Counted from the stretch's first letter, positions 33,862-43,301 are shown. The stretch: 64,000 bases of DNA from Duganella sp. BJB480 (GCA_003416985.1 QVIN01000005.1:558001-622000); one strand, 5' to 3'. Notes: a model not told the origin generated them from the sequence alone. Numbers and translations: made by a program.

Positions 33862-34721
33862 TGAAAGCGATTATGGATACGACTCTGAACATGGTGGCGA
33901 ATAAACCGACCCTGGCATCGCGCCTGATGGCGAACCCGGTGGTGCGTATTGTGCTGGGCCTGGTGCTGACCTTTGCCGCTGTGCCGCTGACGATGATAGT
34001 CGCCTCGCAGCTGGTTGCAAAGCCGTACCGGGTCGCGTGGCCGCAATTGCTGGCTGCTGTGTTTGTGTGGTTCGGCTATCGCTTCTATGTGCGGCGTATC
34101 GAAAAACGGCAGCCGGCCGAATTGGCGACGCCGGGCATGGCGCGCGAGATGGGCATGGGCCTGTTGCTCGGCGCTGGTCTGGTGGTGTCCAGCTTTGCCG
34201 TGCTGGCGGTGTTGGGTGCTTACCGTTTCGATGGCGTCAATCCACTGAGTCTCAAGATGTTGTTACCGCTGGCTGAACTGGTGTTGGTCGGTATGGCGGA
34301 GGAGATGATGTTCCGTGGCGTGATATTCGGCGTGGTCGAGCGCTCGCTGGGCAGCAAGGCCGCCATCGTGATTTCGGCGTCGCTGTTCAGCCTGAGCCAT
34401 CTTCCGAATGAAGGCATCTCGGTGCTGGCGATTGCTTCGCTTGCCGTGTATGGCGTGTTGCAAGCAGCGCTGTACATGAAGACGCGCCGTCTGTGGGCCT
34501 GCATCGGCACTCACATCGCGTGGAACTATTGTGTCAGCACGGTGTTCTCGTCGACGGTGTCTGGCCATGCGGCCAGCGATGGCTTGCTGCGCGGCCAACT
34601 GGTGGGCGATGCGATGTTGACCGGTGGTGTATTCGGCGTGGAAGGTTCGCTGATTGTAGTATTGTTGATTGCCGGCGCCGCAGCGTTCTGGCTGCGTCGG
34701 GCTTTTGCCGGCAAGGCTTGA
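33861..34721 (+). CDS. CPBP-family intramembrane glutamic protease
   Basis: 286 aa with six to eight hydrophobic segments. CPBP/Abi motifs: motif 1 EEMMFRG (LVGMAEEMMFRGVIFGVVE), motif 2 FSLSHLPNEG and motif 3 GTHIAWNY. Such proteases are related to Rce1 and some protect against self-made bacteriocins. The substrate here is unknown. It is translationally coupled to the MarR gene. Confidence 0.85.
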   Translation: MKAIMDTTLNMVANKPTLASRLMANPVVRIVLGLVLTFAAVPLTMIVASQLVAKPYRVAWPQLLAAVFVWFGYRFYVRRIEKRQPAELATPGMAREMGMGLLLGAGLVVSSFAVLAVLGAYRFDGVNPLSLKMLLPLAELVLVGMAEEMMFRGVIFGVVERSLGSKAAIVISASLFSLSHLPNEGISVLAIASLAVYGVLQAALYMKTRRLWACIGTHIAWNYCVSTVFSSTVSGHAASDGLLRGQLVGDAMLTGGVFGVEGSLIVVLLIAGAAAFWLRRAFAGKA

Positions 34722-34762
34722 ACCGCAGGGCCGCCGGCACTCATCAATCGGGGGAGGCGACC

Positions 34763-35614
34763 ATGGTGGCATCGTCGTTGGAAATACGTCAGATGAGCGA
34801 GGCTGAGCTCGACATCGCCCTGGACTGGGCTGCGGTCGAAGGCTGGAACCCCGGCCTGCATGATGCCGCGTGTTTTTATGCGGCAGATCCAGGCGGCTTT
34901 CTGATCGGCGTGCTGGACGGCGAGCCGGTGGCGAGCATCTTTGCGGTCAAGTATGGAGCTGGGTTCGGCTTCATCGGCGGCTACATCGTCAAGCCGGCTT
35001 GGCGTGGCCGTGGTCATGGCTGGGCGATGTGGCAGGCTGCGATGGCGCGGCTGGCCGGTCGCAACGTTGGCCTCGACGGTGTGGTGGCGCAGCAGGCCAA
35101 CTATGCCAAGTCGGGCTTCCGGCTTGCGCATCGCAATTTCCGGTATGAAGGGCGGGGCACCGGACGGTCTGGGGATGCGCGCGACATCGTGCCGTTGTCG
35201 GCGCTGAGCGATGACGAAATTTTCCGGTACGATCACAGCTATTTTCCGGAGGAGCGCGGCAGCTTCTTGCGGTGCTGGGTGCGGCATCCGCACCATATAG
35301 CGATTGGCTCCGTGAGCGCGCAAGGGCTGGCCGGTTATGCGGTGGCGCGGCCCTGTCGCAGCGGTTATAAGATCGGTCCGCTGTTTGCCGATATGCCCGC
35401 TGTGGCGGAGCGGTTGCTTGACGGCTTGCTGGGCAAGCTGGGGCCGGAGCAGCCGGTTTTTCTCGATGTCCCTGAACTCAATCCTGCGGCCGTTGCGCTG
35501 GCCGAGCGTCATCAGATGCAGCGGTGTTTCGAGACGGCGCGCATGTACACGCGTGAGCAACCCAAGCTCCATATGGACAGGCAGTACGGCATCACGAGTT
35601 TCGAGCTCGGTTAA
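34763..35614 (+). CDS. GNAT N-acetyltransferase with YitH-type second domain
   Basis: 283 aa from the ATG at 34763, preceded by GGGGGAGG; the longer frame upstream only overlaps the protease gene. First domain: GNAT fold with the acetyl-CoA-binding loop around GGYIVKPAWRGRGHGWAMW. Second domain (about 165-283): QPVFLDVPELNPAAVALAERHQMQRCFETARMYTRE, the Acetyltransf_18 pattern. Substrate unknown. It lies 41 bp after the protease gene and may be cotranscribed. Confidence 0.85.
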   Translation: MVASSLEIRQMSEAELDIALDWAAVEGWNPGLHDAACFYAADPGGFLIGVLDGEPVASIFAVKYGAGFGFIGGYIVKPAWRGRGHGWAMWQAAMARLAGRNVGLDGVVAQQANYAKSGFRLAHRNFRYEGRGTGRSGDARDIVPLSALSDDEIFRYDHSYFPEERGSFLRCWVRHPHHIAIGSVSAQGLAGYAVARPCRSGYKIGPLFADMPAVAERLLDGLLGKLGPEQPVFLDVPELNPAAVALAERHQMQRCFETARMYTREQPKLHMDRQYGITSFELG

Positions 35615-35626
35615 GCACCCACAAAA

Positions 35627-35650
35627 AAAAGCTCGCCGAAGCGAGCTTTT
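35627..35650. terminator. bidirectional terminator between GNAT and aceA
   Basis: Stem GCTCGC (35631-35636), loop CGAA, stem GCGAGC (35641-35646), with an A-run on the left and a T-run on the right. It serves both converging genes. Confidence 0.85.
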
Positions 35651-35670
35651 CTGTGACACTGGAACCGTGG

Positions 35671-37251
35671 TTAGAACTGGTTCATGGTGTTGTCTTTACC
35701 TGCAGCCTTCAGCGCCGCTTCGCCGCTGAAGTAATCCTTGTGGTCGTCGCCGATGTCCGAGCCGGACATGTTCTGGTGCTTGACGCAGGCGATGCCTTGA
35801 CGGATCTCCTTGCGCTGCACGCCAGCCACATAACCCAGCATGCCCTGGTCGCCGAAGTATTCCTTGGCCAGGTTGTCGGTCGACAGCGCGGCGGTGTGGT
35901 AGGTCGGCAGCGTGATCAGGTGATGGAAGATGCCGGCTTCGCGGGCTGCATCAGCCTGGAAGGTGCGGATCTTCTCGTCGGCGGCGATCGCCAGTTCGGT
36001 CGTGTCGTATTCCACGCTCATCAGCTGGGCGCGCTCGTAGGCCGAGACGTCCTTGCCTTCGGCTTTCATCGCGTCGTACACCTGCTGGCGGAAGTTCAAG
36101 GTCCAGTTGAACGATGGGCTGTTGTTGTACACCAGCTTGGCGTTCGGGATGACCTTGCGGATCTCGCTGACCATGCCGCCGATCTGGGCGATATGCGGTT
36201 TTTCGGTTTCGATCCACAGCAGGTCGGCGCCGTTCTGCAGCGAGGTGATGCAGTCGAGCACGCAACGCGCTTCGCCGGTGCCGGCGCGGAACTGGAACAG
36301 GTTGCTCGGCAGGCGCTTGGGACGCAGCAGCTTGCCGTCGCGCTTGATGATGACGTCGCCGTTGCCCAGCGCGTCGGCCGAGACTTCCTCGCAGTCGAGG
36401 AAGGAGTTGTACTGGTCGCCCAGGTCGCCTGGTTTGGCGGTCACGGCGATCTGCTTGGTCAGGCCGGCGCCCAGCGAGTCGGTGCGGGCGACGATGATGC
36501 CGTCGTCCACGCCCAGTTCCAGGAAGGCGTAGCGGATGGCGCGGATCTTGGCCAGGAAGTCTTCGTGCGGCACGGTGACCTTGCCGTCCTGGTGGCCGCA
36601 TTGCTTCTCGTCGGAGACCTGGTTTTCGATCTGGATGCAGCAAGCACCGGCTTCGATGAATTGCTTGGCCAGCAGGTAGGTCGCTTCGGCGTTGCCGAAA
36701 CCGGCGTCGATGTCGGCGATGATGGGCACGACGTGGGTGACGTGGTTGTCGATCTGCGACTGGATGGCGGCTTTGGCCGGACCTTCGGCGGCGTCCAGCT
36801 GGCGGAACAGGCCGCCCAGTTCGCGGGCGTCGGCCTGGCGCAGGAAGGTGTACAGCTCTTTGATCAGCGCCGAGACGGCGGTTTTTTCGTGCATCGACTG
36901 GTCAGGCAGCGGGCCGAACTCGGAGCGCAGCGCGGCGACCATCCAGCCCGACAGGTAGAGGTAGCGGCGGTCGGTGCTGTTGAAGTGCTTCTTGATCGAG
37001 ATCATCTTTTGCTGGCCGATGAAACCGTGCCAGCAACCCAGCGACTGGGTGTACTTGGACGAGTCGGCGTCGTAGGCGGCCATGTCGGCGCGCATGATCT
37101 TGGCGGTGTACTTGGCGATGTCCAGACCGGTCTTGAATTTGTTCTGGGCGCGCATGCGGGCGGCGGACTCAGGATTGATGGCGTTCCAGGCACTGCCTTG
37201 TTGCTCTTTCAAACCAGCAACCGCCTTGATGTCGTCTTGATATTGGGACAT
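35671..37251 (-). CDS. aceA: isocitrate lyase
   Basis: 526 aa, the longer AceA subtype found in many beta- and gammaproteobacteria. The catalytic loop appears as DEKQCGHQDGK (active-site Cys), with Mg/glyoxylate-binding stretches VVPIIADIDAGFGNAEATYLL and the later WTLNFRQQVYDAMK. It cleaves isocitrate to glyoxylate and succinate in the glyoxylate shunt, the natural partner of acetate activation by acs in this window. GGAG stands before the start. A candidate control region lies upstream. Confidence 0.96.
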   Translation of the reverse strand: MSQYQDDIKAVAGLKEQQGSAWNAINPESAARMRAQNKFKTGLDIAKYTAKIMRADMAAYDADSSKYTQSLGCWHGFIGQQKMISIKKHFNSTDRRYLYLSGWMVAALRSEFGPLPDQSMHEKTAVSALIKELYTFLRQADARELGGLFRQLDAAEGPAKAAIQSQIDNHVTHVVPIIADIDAGFGNAEATYLLAKQFIEAGACCIQIENQVSDEKQCGHQDGKVTVPHEDFLAKIRAIRYAFLELGVDDGIIVARTDSLGAGLTKQIAVTAKPGDLGDQYNSFLDCEEVSADALGNGDVIIKRDGKLLRPKRLPSNLFQFRAGTGEARCVLDCITSLQNGADLLWIETEKPHIAQIGGMVSEIRKVIPNAKLVYNNSPSFNWTLNFRQQVYDAMKAEGKDVSAYERAQLMSVEYDTTELAIAADEKIRTFQADAAREAGIFHHLITLPTYHTAALSTDNLAKEYFGDQGMLGYVAGVQRKEIRQGIACVKHQNMSGSDIGDDHKDYFSGEAALKAAGKDNTMNQF

Positions 37252-37665
37252 GTGTATCTCCTAAAGAATAAAGCAAGTTTGAGAAAATCTTGAGTGCGCC
37301 GCTACGTCTTGTCGAAGCAAACTGCATGACTAAATAGTAGGCCATTCTGGTGCACTGCATCAAGGTCTTATATAAGACATATAACTAAAATTTATCCGTT
37401 TATTTTCAATGGCTTGGCTTGTTTGTCTCATAATGTAAAATGATTTTTCAAAAAGTGGATGAAATGTGGCGGCCGATTCGTCAGCTGATTTTCACGATAT
37501 GAAATGATTTTTCAGCTTCTGATGTAACGGGGAAAAACGTTACCCGAGGACAGCATGGGCAACCTTGCGCGCGCTCAGAGTCCGGTGCCGCCGGCGGACT
37601 AGAGTGAACGAAGGTTGACCCAGCCGTGGCCGACCGCACTCCAGCCACCCACCCGCGAGGAAGCC
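37252..37665. promoter_or_regulatory. aceA control region and gap before the lysozyme gene
   Basis: For aceA (minus strand) a promoter reads TTGATG (37358-37363), 18-bp spacer, TACTAT (37334-37339). Directly upstream of the -35 is a perfect 14-bp palindrome GTCTTATATAAGAC (37365-37378). Further on, the 13-mer AAATGATTTTTCA occurs twice (37438-37450 and 37502-37514). The remainder to 37665 shows no gene; a good AGGA site precedes the lysozyme ATG. Confidence 0.55.
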
Positions 37666-38196
37666 ATGCCGGACGATGCCCTGAAAGCGCCTGCCGTCGA
37701 CAACTCCAAGCTGCGCTTGAGCGCCGCAGCCAAGGCCCGCATACGCCGGTATGAAAATCCCAGGTACTCCTATTACGACGACGGCGGCAAACCCGGCCGG
37801 GGCAATTGCACCTGGGGCGTGGGCACGCTGGCGCACAAGGGGCCGTGCAGCGTGGCCGAGCTGAAGACCAAGGTGGACACCACCCAGGTCGAGGCGGTCT
37901 TCGCCTCCAGGCTGGCCGACGCCGAGCGCGCCGTGCGCCGCGAGGTCACCAGCCGGGCGCTGAGCCAGAACCAGTTCGATGCGCTGGTCAGCTTTGTCTA
38001 CAACGTCGGCGCCACCGGGGCCGGCAATGTGCTCTCGCTGGTCGACGATGGCGATTTCAAGGGCGCGGCGGGCGCCATTTCCCGCACCATCTACATGACA
38101 CTGCGGACGAGGCGTGGGGCCAGGAAGGTCATCGCCCGCGGGCTCATCCCCCGGCGCGCGGAGGAGAGCGCGCCGTTCCGGGTGCCGGCGGACTAA
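37666..38196 (+). CDS. phage-type lysozyme (GH24)
   Basis: 176 aa from the ATG at 37666 (AGGA upstream); 17 further codons are open upstream without a site. GH24 layout: catalytic Glu in RRYENPRYSYYDDGG, Asp in YYDD and Thr in CTWGVGTLAHKG, then QNQFDALVSFVYNVG and the typical C-terminal GLIPRRAEE. It would cleave the glycan strand of peptidoglycan. No signal peptide, holin or spanin is adjacent, so export or phage origin is unclear. The next gene begins 4 nt after its stop. Confidence 0.82.
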   Translation: MPDDALKAPAVDNSKLRLSAAAKARIRRYENPRYSYYDDGGKPGRGNCTWGVGTLAHKGPCSVAELKTKVDTTQVEAVFASRLADAERAVRREVTSRALSQNQFDALVSFVYNVGATGAGNVLSLVDDGDFKGAAGAISRTIYMTLRTRRGARKVIARGLIPRRAEESAPFRVPAD

Positions 38197-38200
38197 GGCC

Positions 38201-38656
38201 ATGCGAGGGCACAGCTGGGCGTCGAGTCGCCGCCGCGCCGCCGGCCTTGGCCTGCTGGCGACGTTGCTGTGCACGCCGCCCGCCGCCGCCACGGACAACG
38301 CCGACATCTACGGCCGCTGGAGCCTCACCCGGTTGCTGGACTCGGCCGACATCGCGGCTATGCCGGAGCGCGAGGCGAGGGCGCTGGTGGGCACGCAGGT
38401 CGTCATCGCGCAGGACCGCTTCGTGATCGACAGCCGCACCTGCAGGCATCCCAGCTACGAACGCAGCGTCGACGACCTGCCCAGGTCGTTCCGCGAGCAG
38501 GGGCATGTGAGCTCCGCCAACATGGGCCTGCCCGATCCGGTGACGGCCATCGACGCCCGCTGCACGCATATCTACCTGAAGGCGCCCGGCCGCATCGTGG
38601 TCCAATGGGACGGCTACTACTACGACGCGGAGAAGTTGAAGCCCATCGAAAAATGA
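38201..38656 (+). CDS. exported hypothetical protein after the lysozyme
   Basis: 151 aa with a signal peptide (Arg-rich start, LGLLATLLCTPPAAA, cut near AAATD). The mature part has two Cys (SRTCRHPS, DARCTHIY) and beta-type sequence ending APGRIVVQWDGYYYDAEKLKPIEK. It starts 4 nt after the lysozyme gene, so they are probably cotranscribed. A periplasmic inhibitor or partner of the lysozyme is a guess from position; no family recognised. Confidence 0.6.
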   Translation: MRGHSWASSRRRAAGLGLLATLLCTPPAAATDNADIYGRWSLTRLLDSADIAAMPEREARALVGTQVVIAQDRFVIDSRTCRHPSYERSVDDLPRSFREQGHVSSANMGLPDPVTAIDARCTHIYLKAPGRIVVQWDGYYYDAEKLKPIEK

Positions 38657-38734
38657 ATCTTTAGCAGGGACGTGCAACGACGCCGTCATATTCCCCGGCT
38701 ATGATCTCCGGTCCGCCTACCTGGGAGCCATCCG

Positions 38735-40849
38735 ATGACCATCAGCCGCCGCAAGTTCCTGCGCTACGCCGCCGGCGCCAGCGCCACCTCCATGTTCCCC
38801 GACCTGATCCAGCAGGCGCTGGCGGTCCCCGCCAACAACGCCACCGGCACGCTGGCCGATGTGCGGCACGTGGTCATCTTCATGCAGGAGAACCGCTCCT
38901 TCGACCATTACTTCGGCACCTTGTCCGGCGTGCGCGGCTTCGGCGATCCGCGCGCCATCGACCTTCTTGGCGGCCGTCCGGTCTGGTACCAGCCCGACAA
39001 CGCGGGCGGCTACGTGCTGCCGTTCCACTTCGACGCCAAGAACACCAGCGCACTGTCGGTCGGCACCAACCACTCGTGGAAGGGATCGCAGGCCACCTGG
39101 CAGGGTTGGGACGCCTGGGTCAAGCAAAAGACGCCGCAGACCATGGGCTACTTCGACCGCGGCGACCTGCCGTTCTACTACGCGCTGGCGGACGCCTTCA
39201 CCATCTGCGACGCCTACCACTGCTCGGTGTTCGGCGCCACCGATCCCAACCGCATGTACTCGCTCACCGGCAGCAGCCAGGGATGGCTGGACTCCATGGG
39301 CGGCCTGTACAACGTCAGCGCGGCCGGCTACTACAACAACGATCCGGCGCTGGACAACATCAGCCCCGGCGTGACCGCCAGCGCGCCCACGTGGCGCACC
39401 TATGCCGAGGTGCTGGAGGCCAACCAGGTCAGCTGGAAGGTCTACCAGGAGTGGGACAATTACGGCGACAACTACCTGGCCTACTTCCGCAACTTCCGCG
39501 TCAACGCCGACGGCAGCCGGCTCGACCCCGACTCGCCGCTGTACCGCAAGGCGCGCGCGCTGGCGCCCGGATCCACCGCCGCCAACGCCGCCGGCACCAC
39601 CGGCGACTGGCTGGTCAATGCCTTCGCCGACGATGTGCGCAACAACCGCTTGCCGCAGGTGTCGTGGATCTGCGCGCCCAACGACTACACCGAGCACGCG
39701 CCGAACTCCCCCAACGCCGGCGAGAACCTCACCGCGCGCCTGCTGGCCGCGCTGGTGGCCAATCCCGAGGTCTGGTCCAAGACCGTGTTCCTGTTGATGT
39801 ACGATGAAAACGATGGCTTCTTCGACCACGTGCCGTCCGACCTCGCACCGCTCAACCCCGGCATGGGCAGGACCACACTGGCCGACATCGGCACGTACGA
39901 GAGCTACCAAGGCGTGCCGATGGGCCTGGGCCCGCGCGTGCCGATGCTGGTGATCTCGCCGTGGAGCAAGGGCGGGCGCGTGTGCTCGCAGCTGTTCGAC
40001 CACACGTCCAAGCTGCGCTTCCTGGAGGAGTGGCTGGTGGCCGGCCTCGGCAAGGACCGCGCCAGCGTCCAGTGCGACCTGATCTCGCCGTGGCGCCGCG
40101 CCGTGTGCGGCGACCTGACCTCGGCCTTCGACTTCAGCGCGCCCAACAGCAACTGGCCGGCCAGCGTGCCGAAGACGGCCGCGTATCAGCGCGTGTCCGG
40201 CAAGCCGTATCCGACGCCGCCGGCGGTGCAGAGCCTGCCGAGGCAGGAGGTCGGCGCGGCCGGCCCGCGCGTGGCCTGCGCGCTGCCGTACGAACTGGCG
40301 ACGCAGGGCCGCGTGGCCAGCGCGCGCCAGTTCGAACTGAGCTTCGCCAACAGCGGCAAGGCCGGCGCGGCCTTCATCGTGTATTCCAGCCTGCGCGCGG
40401 ATGGTCCGTGGTACTACACGGTCGAGGCCGGCAAGCGGATCGAGCACGAGGTGTGGAACTGGAACACCGGCAATTACGAACTGAGCGTGCGCGGCGCCAA
40501 TGGCTACGTGCGCCAGTTCAAGGGCGCGTTCGGCGCCGCGCGGCCGGAAGTGCACACCAGCTACGACCGCAGCCTGGGCGGCATCGCGCTGGTGCTGTCG
40601 AACCAGGAAGGCTTGCATGCCTGCAGCTTCACCATCGCCGACAACGCCTACGGCGCGCGGCCGGCCACCCACCGCGTGGCGGCGGGCGCGACCTTGTCGG
40701 TTCTGCGCAACCTGTCGGGCAGCTTCGGCTGGTACGACTTCAGTGTTAGCAGCGACGCCGATCCGCAATGGCTGCGCCGGGCCGCGGGCCATGTGGAAAC
40801 AGGGCGCGCCAGTCGCACGGACCCGATGATAGGTGCCCAGCGCGGCTAG
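38735..40849 (+). CDS. TAT-exported phosphocholine-specific phospholipase C
   Basis: 704 aa starting with a twin-arginine signal (ISRRKFLRYAAGASATSM). The phosphoesterase domain carries VVIFMQENRSFDHYFGTLSG (metal-binding Glu-Asn and nucleophile region), HCSVFGATDPNRMYSLTG, LMYDENDGFFDHVP and GPRVPMLVISPWSKGG, matching bacterial PLC of the PlcH/PlcN type. Two beta-sandwich repeats form the C terminus (about 510-690: VASARQFELSFANSGK and TLSVLRNLSGSFGWYDFSV). It hydrolyses phospholipid headgroups outside the cytoplasm. Confidence 0.93.
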   Translation: MTISRRKFLRYAAGASATSMFPDLIQQALAVPANNATGTLADVRHVVIFMQENRSFDHYFGTLSGVRGFGDPRAIDLLGGRPVWYQPDNAGGYVLPFHFDAKNTSALSVGTNHSWKGSQATWQGWDAWVKQKTPQTMGYFDRGDLPFYYALADAFTICDAYHCSVFGATDPNRMYSLTGSSQGWLDSMGGLYNVSAAGYYNNDPALDNISPGVTASAPTWRTYAEVLEANQVSWKVYQEWDNYGDNYLAYFRNFRVNADGSRLDPDSPLYRKARALAPGSTAANAAGTTGDWLVNAFADDVRNNRLPQVSWICAPNDYTEHAPNSPNAGENLTARLLAALVANPEVWSKTVFLLMYDENDGFFDHVPSDLAPLNPGMGRTTLADIGTYESYQGVPMGLGPRVPMLVISPWSKGGRVCSQLFDHTSKLRFLEEWLVAGLGKDRASVQCDLISPWRRAVCGDLTSAFDFSAPNSNWPASVPKTAAYQRVSGKPYPTPPAVQSLPRQEVGAAGPRVACALPYELATQGRVASARQFELSFANSGKAGAAFIVYSSLRADGPWYYTVEAGKRIEHEVWNWNTGNYELSVRGANGYVRQFKGAFGAARPEVHTSYDRSLGGIALVLSNQEGLHACSFTIADNAYGARPATHRVAAGATLSVLRNLSGSFGWYDFSVSSDADPQWLRRAAGHVETGRASRTDPMIGAQRG

Positions 40850-40857
40850 CATGCAAC

Positions 40858-40880
40858 GGCGCGCGGTGCCGCCGCGCGCC
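40858..40880. terminator. GC hairpin after the phospholipase gene
   Basis: GGCGCGCGG (40858-40866) pairs with CCGCGCGCC (40872-40880) around TGCCG, 9 nt past the stop codon. It lacks a T-run, so it may only stabilise the 3' end. Confidence 0.5.
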
Positions 40881-41140
40881 GGACGGCATGTGAATTTGCA
40901 GCCACGGCGTCGTCATCGATTTGATTGACCTGAGGAATGTGCTGGCGGAGAATCTCCGGCAGCAGCAGGCAACTCGTACATAAAAAAGTCATTCGTGGCA
41001 CTGCGTCAAACTTGATTTGACGTCAGCTTTTACTTTTTGATCAGATAGTCGAGATGAGCGCGCACATTCCAACCTCTCCTCCAGCACGCCGGCGCGCGCC
41101 CGAACCATCTCTCATGACATAACGTTCCTACCAGGGAGAC
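40881..41140. other. leader region of the chemoreceptor gene
   Basis: No gene seen. It contains an inverted repeat GTCAAA-CTTGA-TTTGAC (41005-41021) within an AT-richer stretch, a possible operator, and ends with a GGGAG ribosome site at 41134-41138. No firm promoter call. Confidence 0.35.
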
Positions 41141-43039
41141 ATGATGTTTGCAAATATGAAGGTGGCGACCCGTCTGGGTCTGGGTTTTGGCGCCGTGCTG
41201 GTTCTGCTGTTGATCCTGGCGGTGGTGAGCACGATGCGCATGGCGGCGGTCAACGATGGCTTCAGGCGCATCATGGAAGACCGCTATCCCAAGGTCGTGA
41301 TGGCGAAAGATAACATCCGCTACACGGTAGACAGCGGCCGCCAGCTGCGCAGCATGCTGCTCGCCACGAGCGACGATGAGCGCGAAAAATTCCGGCGGCT
41401 GGTGGAGGCCAACCGGGCCAGGATCGCCGAAGCGATGGGCAAGATCGAAAAGCTGCTCAGCAGCGAGAAGGGCCGCCAGATGTTCAAGGAGGTCAACACC
41501 AAGAGCGAGGCGATGGCGCCCAAATATGAGCAGTTGTACACCCTGGCCAAGAGCGACCCGAAGAAGGCGGTCGAGTACATAAAAAACGATTTCGCGGAGG
41601 CCAACAACATCTACGCCAATTCGCTGGATACGTTCGCCAAGTTCCAGGGCGACCTGATGGATACGGAGGCCCAGACGGCCAACGACACTTATCTGGAAAC
41701 GCGCAAGGTGGTGATCCTGCTGTCGATCGCGGCGGTGCTGATCGGCGCTGCGATCGCGTGGCTGATCACGCGGGACCTGGTCAAACGGCTAGGCGGCGAG
41801 CCGGTCTATGCGGCCGACCTGATGGAGCGCGTCTCCAAAGGTGACCTGAGCTGCGAAGTGCAGCTCAAGCGCGACGACCGCGGCAGCATGCTGTATGCCG
41901 TCAGCGAAATGATCGCCAAGCTGCGCCGGGTGGTCGAGGGCCAGCGCGCCCTGGTGCAGGCCGCCAACCGCGGCAACTTCGATGTGCGCGTGGACCTGAC
42001 CGGCATGGCCGGCTTCCAGCAGGAGATGGGCGAGAGCCTGAACCAATTGGCCATCACCACCGGCGCCAGCATCGCCGACGTGGTGCGGGTGATGGGCGCG
42101 ATGTCCGAGGGCGACCTGACCAAGACCATCGACAAGCCCTACGAGGGCGCGTTCGGCGAGCTGAAGGAATACACCAACAACACGGTGGCCAAGCTGGCGC
42201 AGGTGGTCAGCGAAGTCAACAACAGCGCCGAGGGCCTGGCCGCCGCGTCCGAGGAAGTCAGCGCGACCTCGCAGTCGCTGGCGCAGGCGGCCAGCGAGCA
42301 GGCCTCCAGCGTGGAGGAGACCTCGGCCTCGGTCGAGCAGATGACCGCCTCGGTGGCGCAGAACACCGACAACGCCAAGGTCACCGACGCCATGGCCAGC
42401 CGCGCCGCCAACGAGGCGAGCGAGGGCGGCGACGCGGTGCGCTCGACGGTGGCGGCCATGAAGCAGATCGCGGCCAAGGTCCTGATCATCGACGACATCG
42501 CCTACCAGACCAACCTGCTGGCCTTGAACGCCGCCATCGAGGCGGCGCGCGCGGGCGAGCACGGCAAGGGCTTCGCGGTGGTGGCGGCGGAGGTGCGCAA
42601 GCTTGCCGAGCGCAGCCAGGTGGCGGCGCAGGAAATCGGCCAGGTGGCCAGCGGCAGCGTGGAGCTGGCCGAGCGGGCCGGGCAGATGCTGGGCGCGATG
42701 GTGCCCAACATTAAGAAGACCTCCGACCTGGTGCAGGAGATCACGGCCGCGTCGGAGGAGCAATCGTCCGGGCTGGCGCAGATCAATTCGGCGATCAGCC
42801 AGCTGAGCCAGACCACGCAGCAGAACGCCTCCGGTTCGGAGGAATTGGCGGCCACGGCGGAGCAGATGAGCAGCCAGGCGGAGGAGCTGCAACAGACCAT
42901 GGGCTTCTTCATCCTGAGCGGCTCCGGCACGCGGCCGATGCGCAGCCGGGACGCGGCCAACACCGGGCGCATGCGGCCGGCGGCGCTGCGCGCCATCAAC
43001 GCCGAGGCGCCGGACGAATCGCAGTTCGTGCGTTACTGA
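41141..43039 (+). CDS. methyl-accepting chemotaxis protein
   Basis: 632 aa. TM1 at about 10-30, periplasmic four-helix-bundle domain (30-185), TM2 at about 188-208 (VVILLSIAAVLIGAAIAWLIT). HAMP units follow (RLGGEPVYAADLMERVSKGDL, then a second HAMP-like stretch to about 335) and a signalling domain with the hairpin tip DDIAYQTNLLALNAAIEAARAGEHGKGFAVVAAEVRKLAERS. It senses a periplasmic ligand and controls CheA. The C terminus has no NWETF-type pentapeptide, so adaptation enzymes would not be tethered. Confidence 0.94.
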   Translation: MMFANMKVATRLGLGFGAVLVLLLILAVVSTMRMAAVNDGFRRIMEDRYPKVVMAKDNIRYTVDSGRQLRSMLLATSDDEREKFRRLVEANRARIAEAMGKIEKLLSSEKGRQMFKEVNTKSEAMAPKYEQLYTLAKSDPKKAVEYIKNDFAEANNIYANSLDTFAKFQGDLMDTEAQTANDTYLETRKVVILLSIAAVLIGAAIAWLITRDLVKRLGGEPVYAADLMERVSKGDLSCEVQLKRDDRGSMLYAVSEMIAKLRRVVEGQRALVQAANRGNFDVRVDLTGMAGFQQEMGESLNQLAITTGASIADVVRVMGAMSEGDLTKTIDKPYEGAFGELKEYTNNTVAKLAQVVSEVNNSAEGLAAASEEVSATSQSLAQAASEQASSVEETSASVEQMTASVAQNTDNAKVTDAMASRAANEASEGGDAVRSTVAAMKQIAAKVLIIDDIAYQTNLLALNAAIEAARAGEHGKGFAVVAAEVRKLAERSQVAAQEIGQVASGSVELAERAGQMLGAMVPNIKKTSDLVQEITAASEEQSSGLAQINSAISQLSQTTQQNASGSEELAATAEQMSSQAEELQQTMGFFILSGSGTRPMRSRDAANTGRMRPAALRAINAEAPDESQFVRY

Positions 43040-43046
43040 GCCGCCG

Positions 43047-43301
43047 TCAGCTCCTTCCCGCCGGCCCCGCCTTGAGCGAAGCCACGATATCCTGCGCCGC
43101 CGCTTCCGCCGCTGCGCAGGCGCTTTCGGCGTCGGTGAACTGCTGGACCGCCGCCACCCGGTGCTTGCGGCGGACATTCAAACGATGCATCGGCGACCCC
43201 GACGGCGCGAACACCGCGACGTAGGCGCCCCACAGCTTGCAGCCCTCCAAGCGTTCCGCTGAAAACTCGATTTCAAAGTTGTCGATGTACTTGGTCGGCA
43301 C
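43047..43301 (-). CDS. 84-aa conserved-looking hypothetical protein, GTG start
   Basis: GTG at 43301 preceded by GGGGAGGGAG. Product: FEIEFSAERLEGCKLWGAYVAVFAPSG, then HRVAAVQQFTDAESACAAAEAAAQDIVASL, a small alpha/beta protein without signal or membrane segment. The frame is open much further upstream but that part is antisense shadow of the MFS gene. Convergent with the chemoreceptor gene; unknown function. Confidence 0.6.
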   Translation of the reverse strand: MPTKYIDNFEIEFSAERLEGCKLWGAYVAVFAPSGSPMHRLNVRRKHRVAAVQQFTDAESACAAAEAAAQDIVASLKAGPAGRS

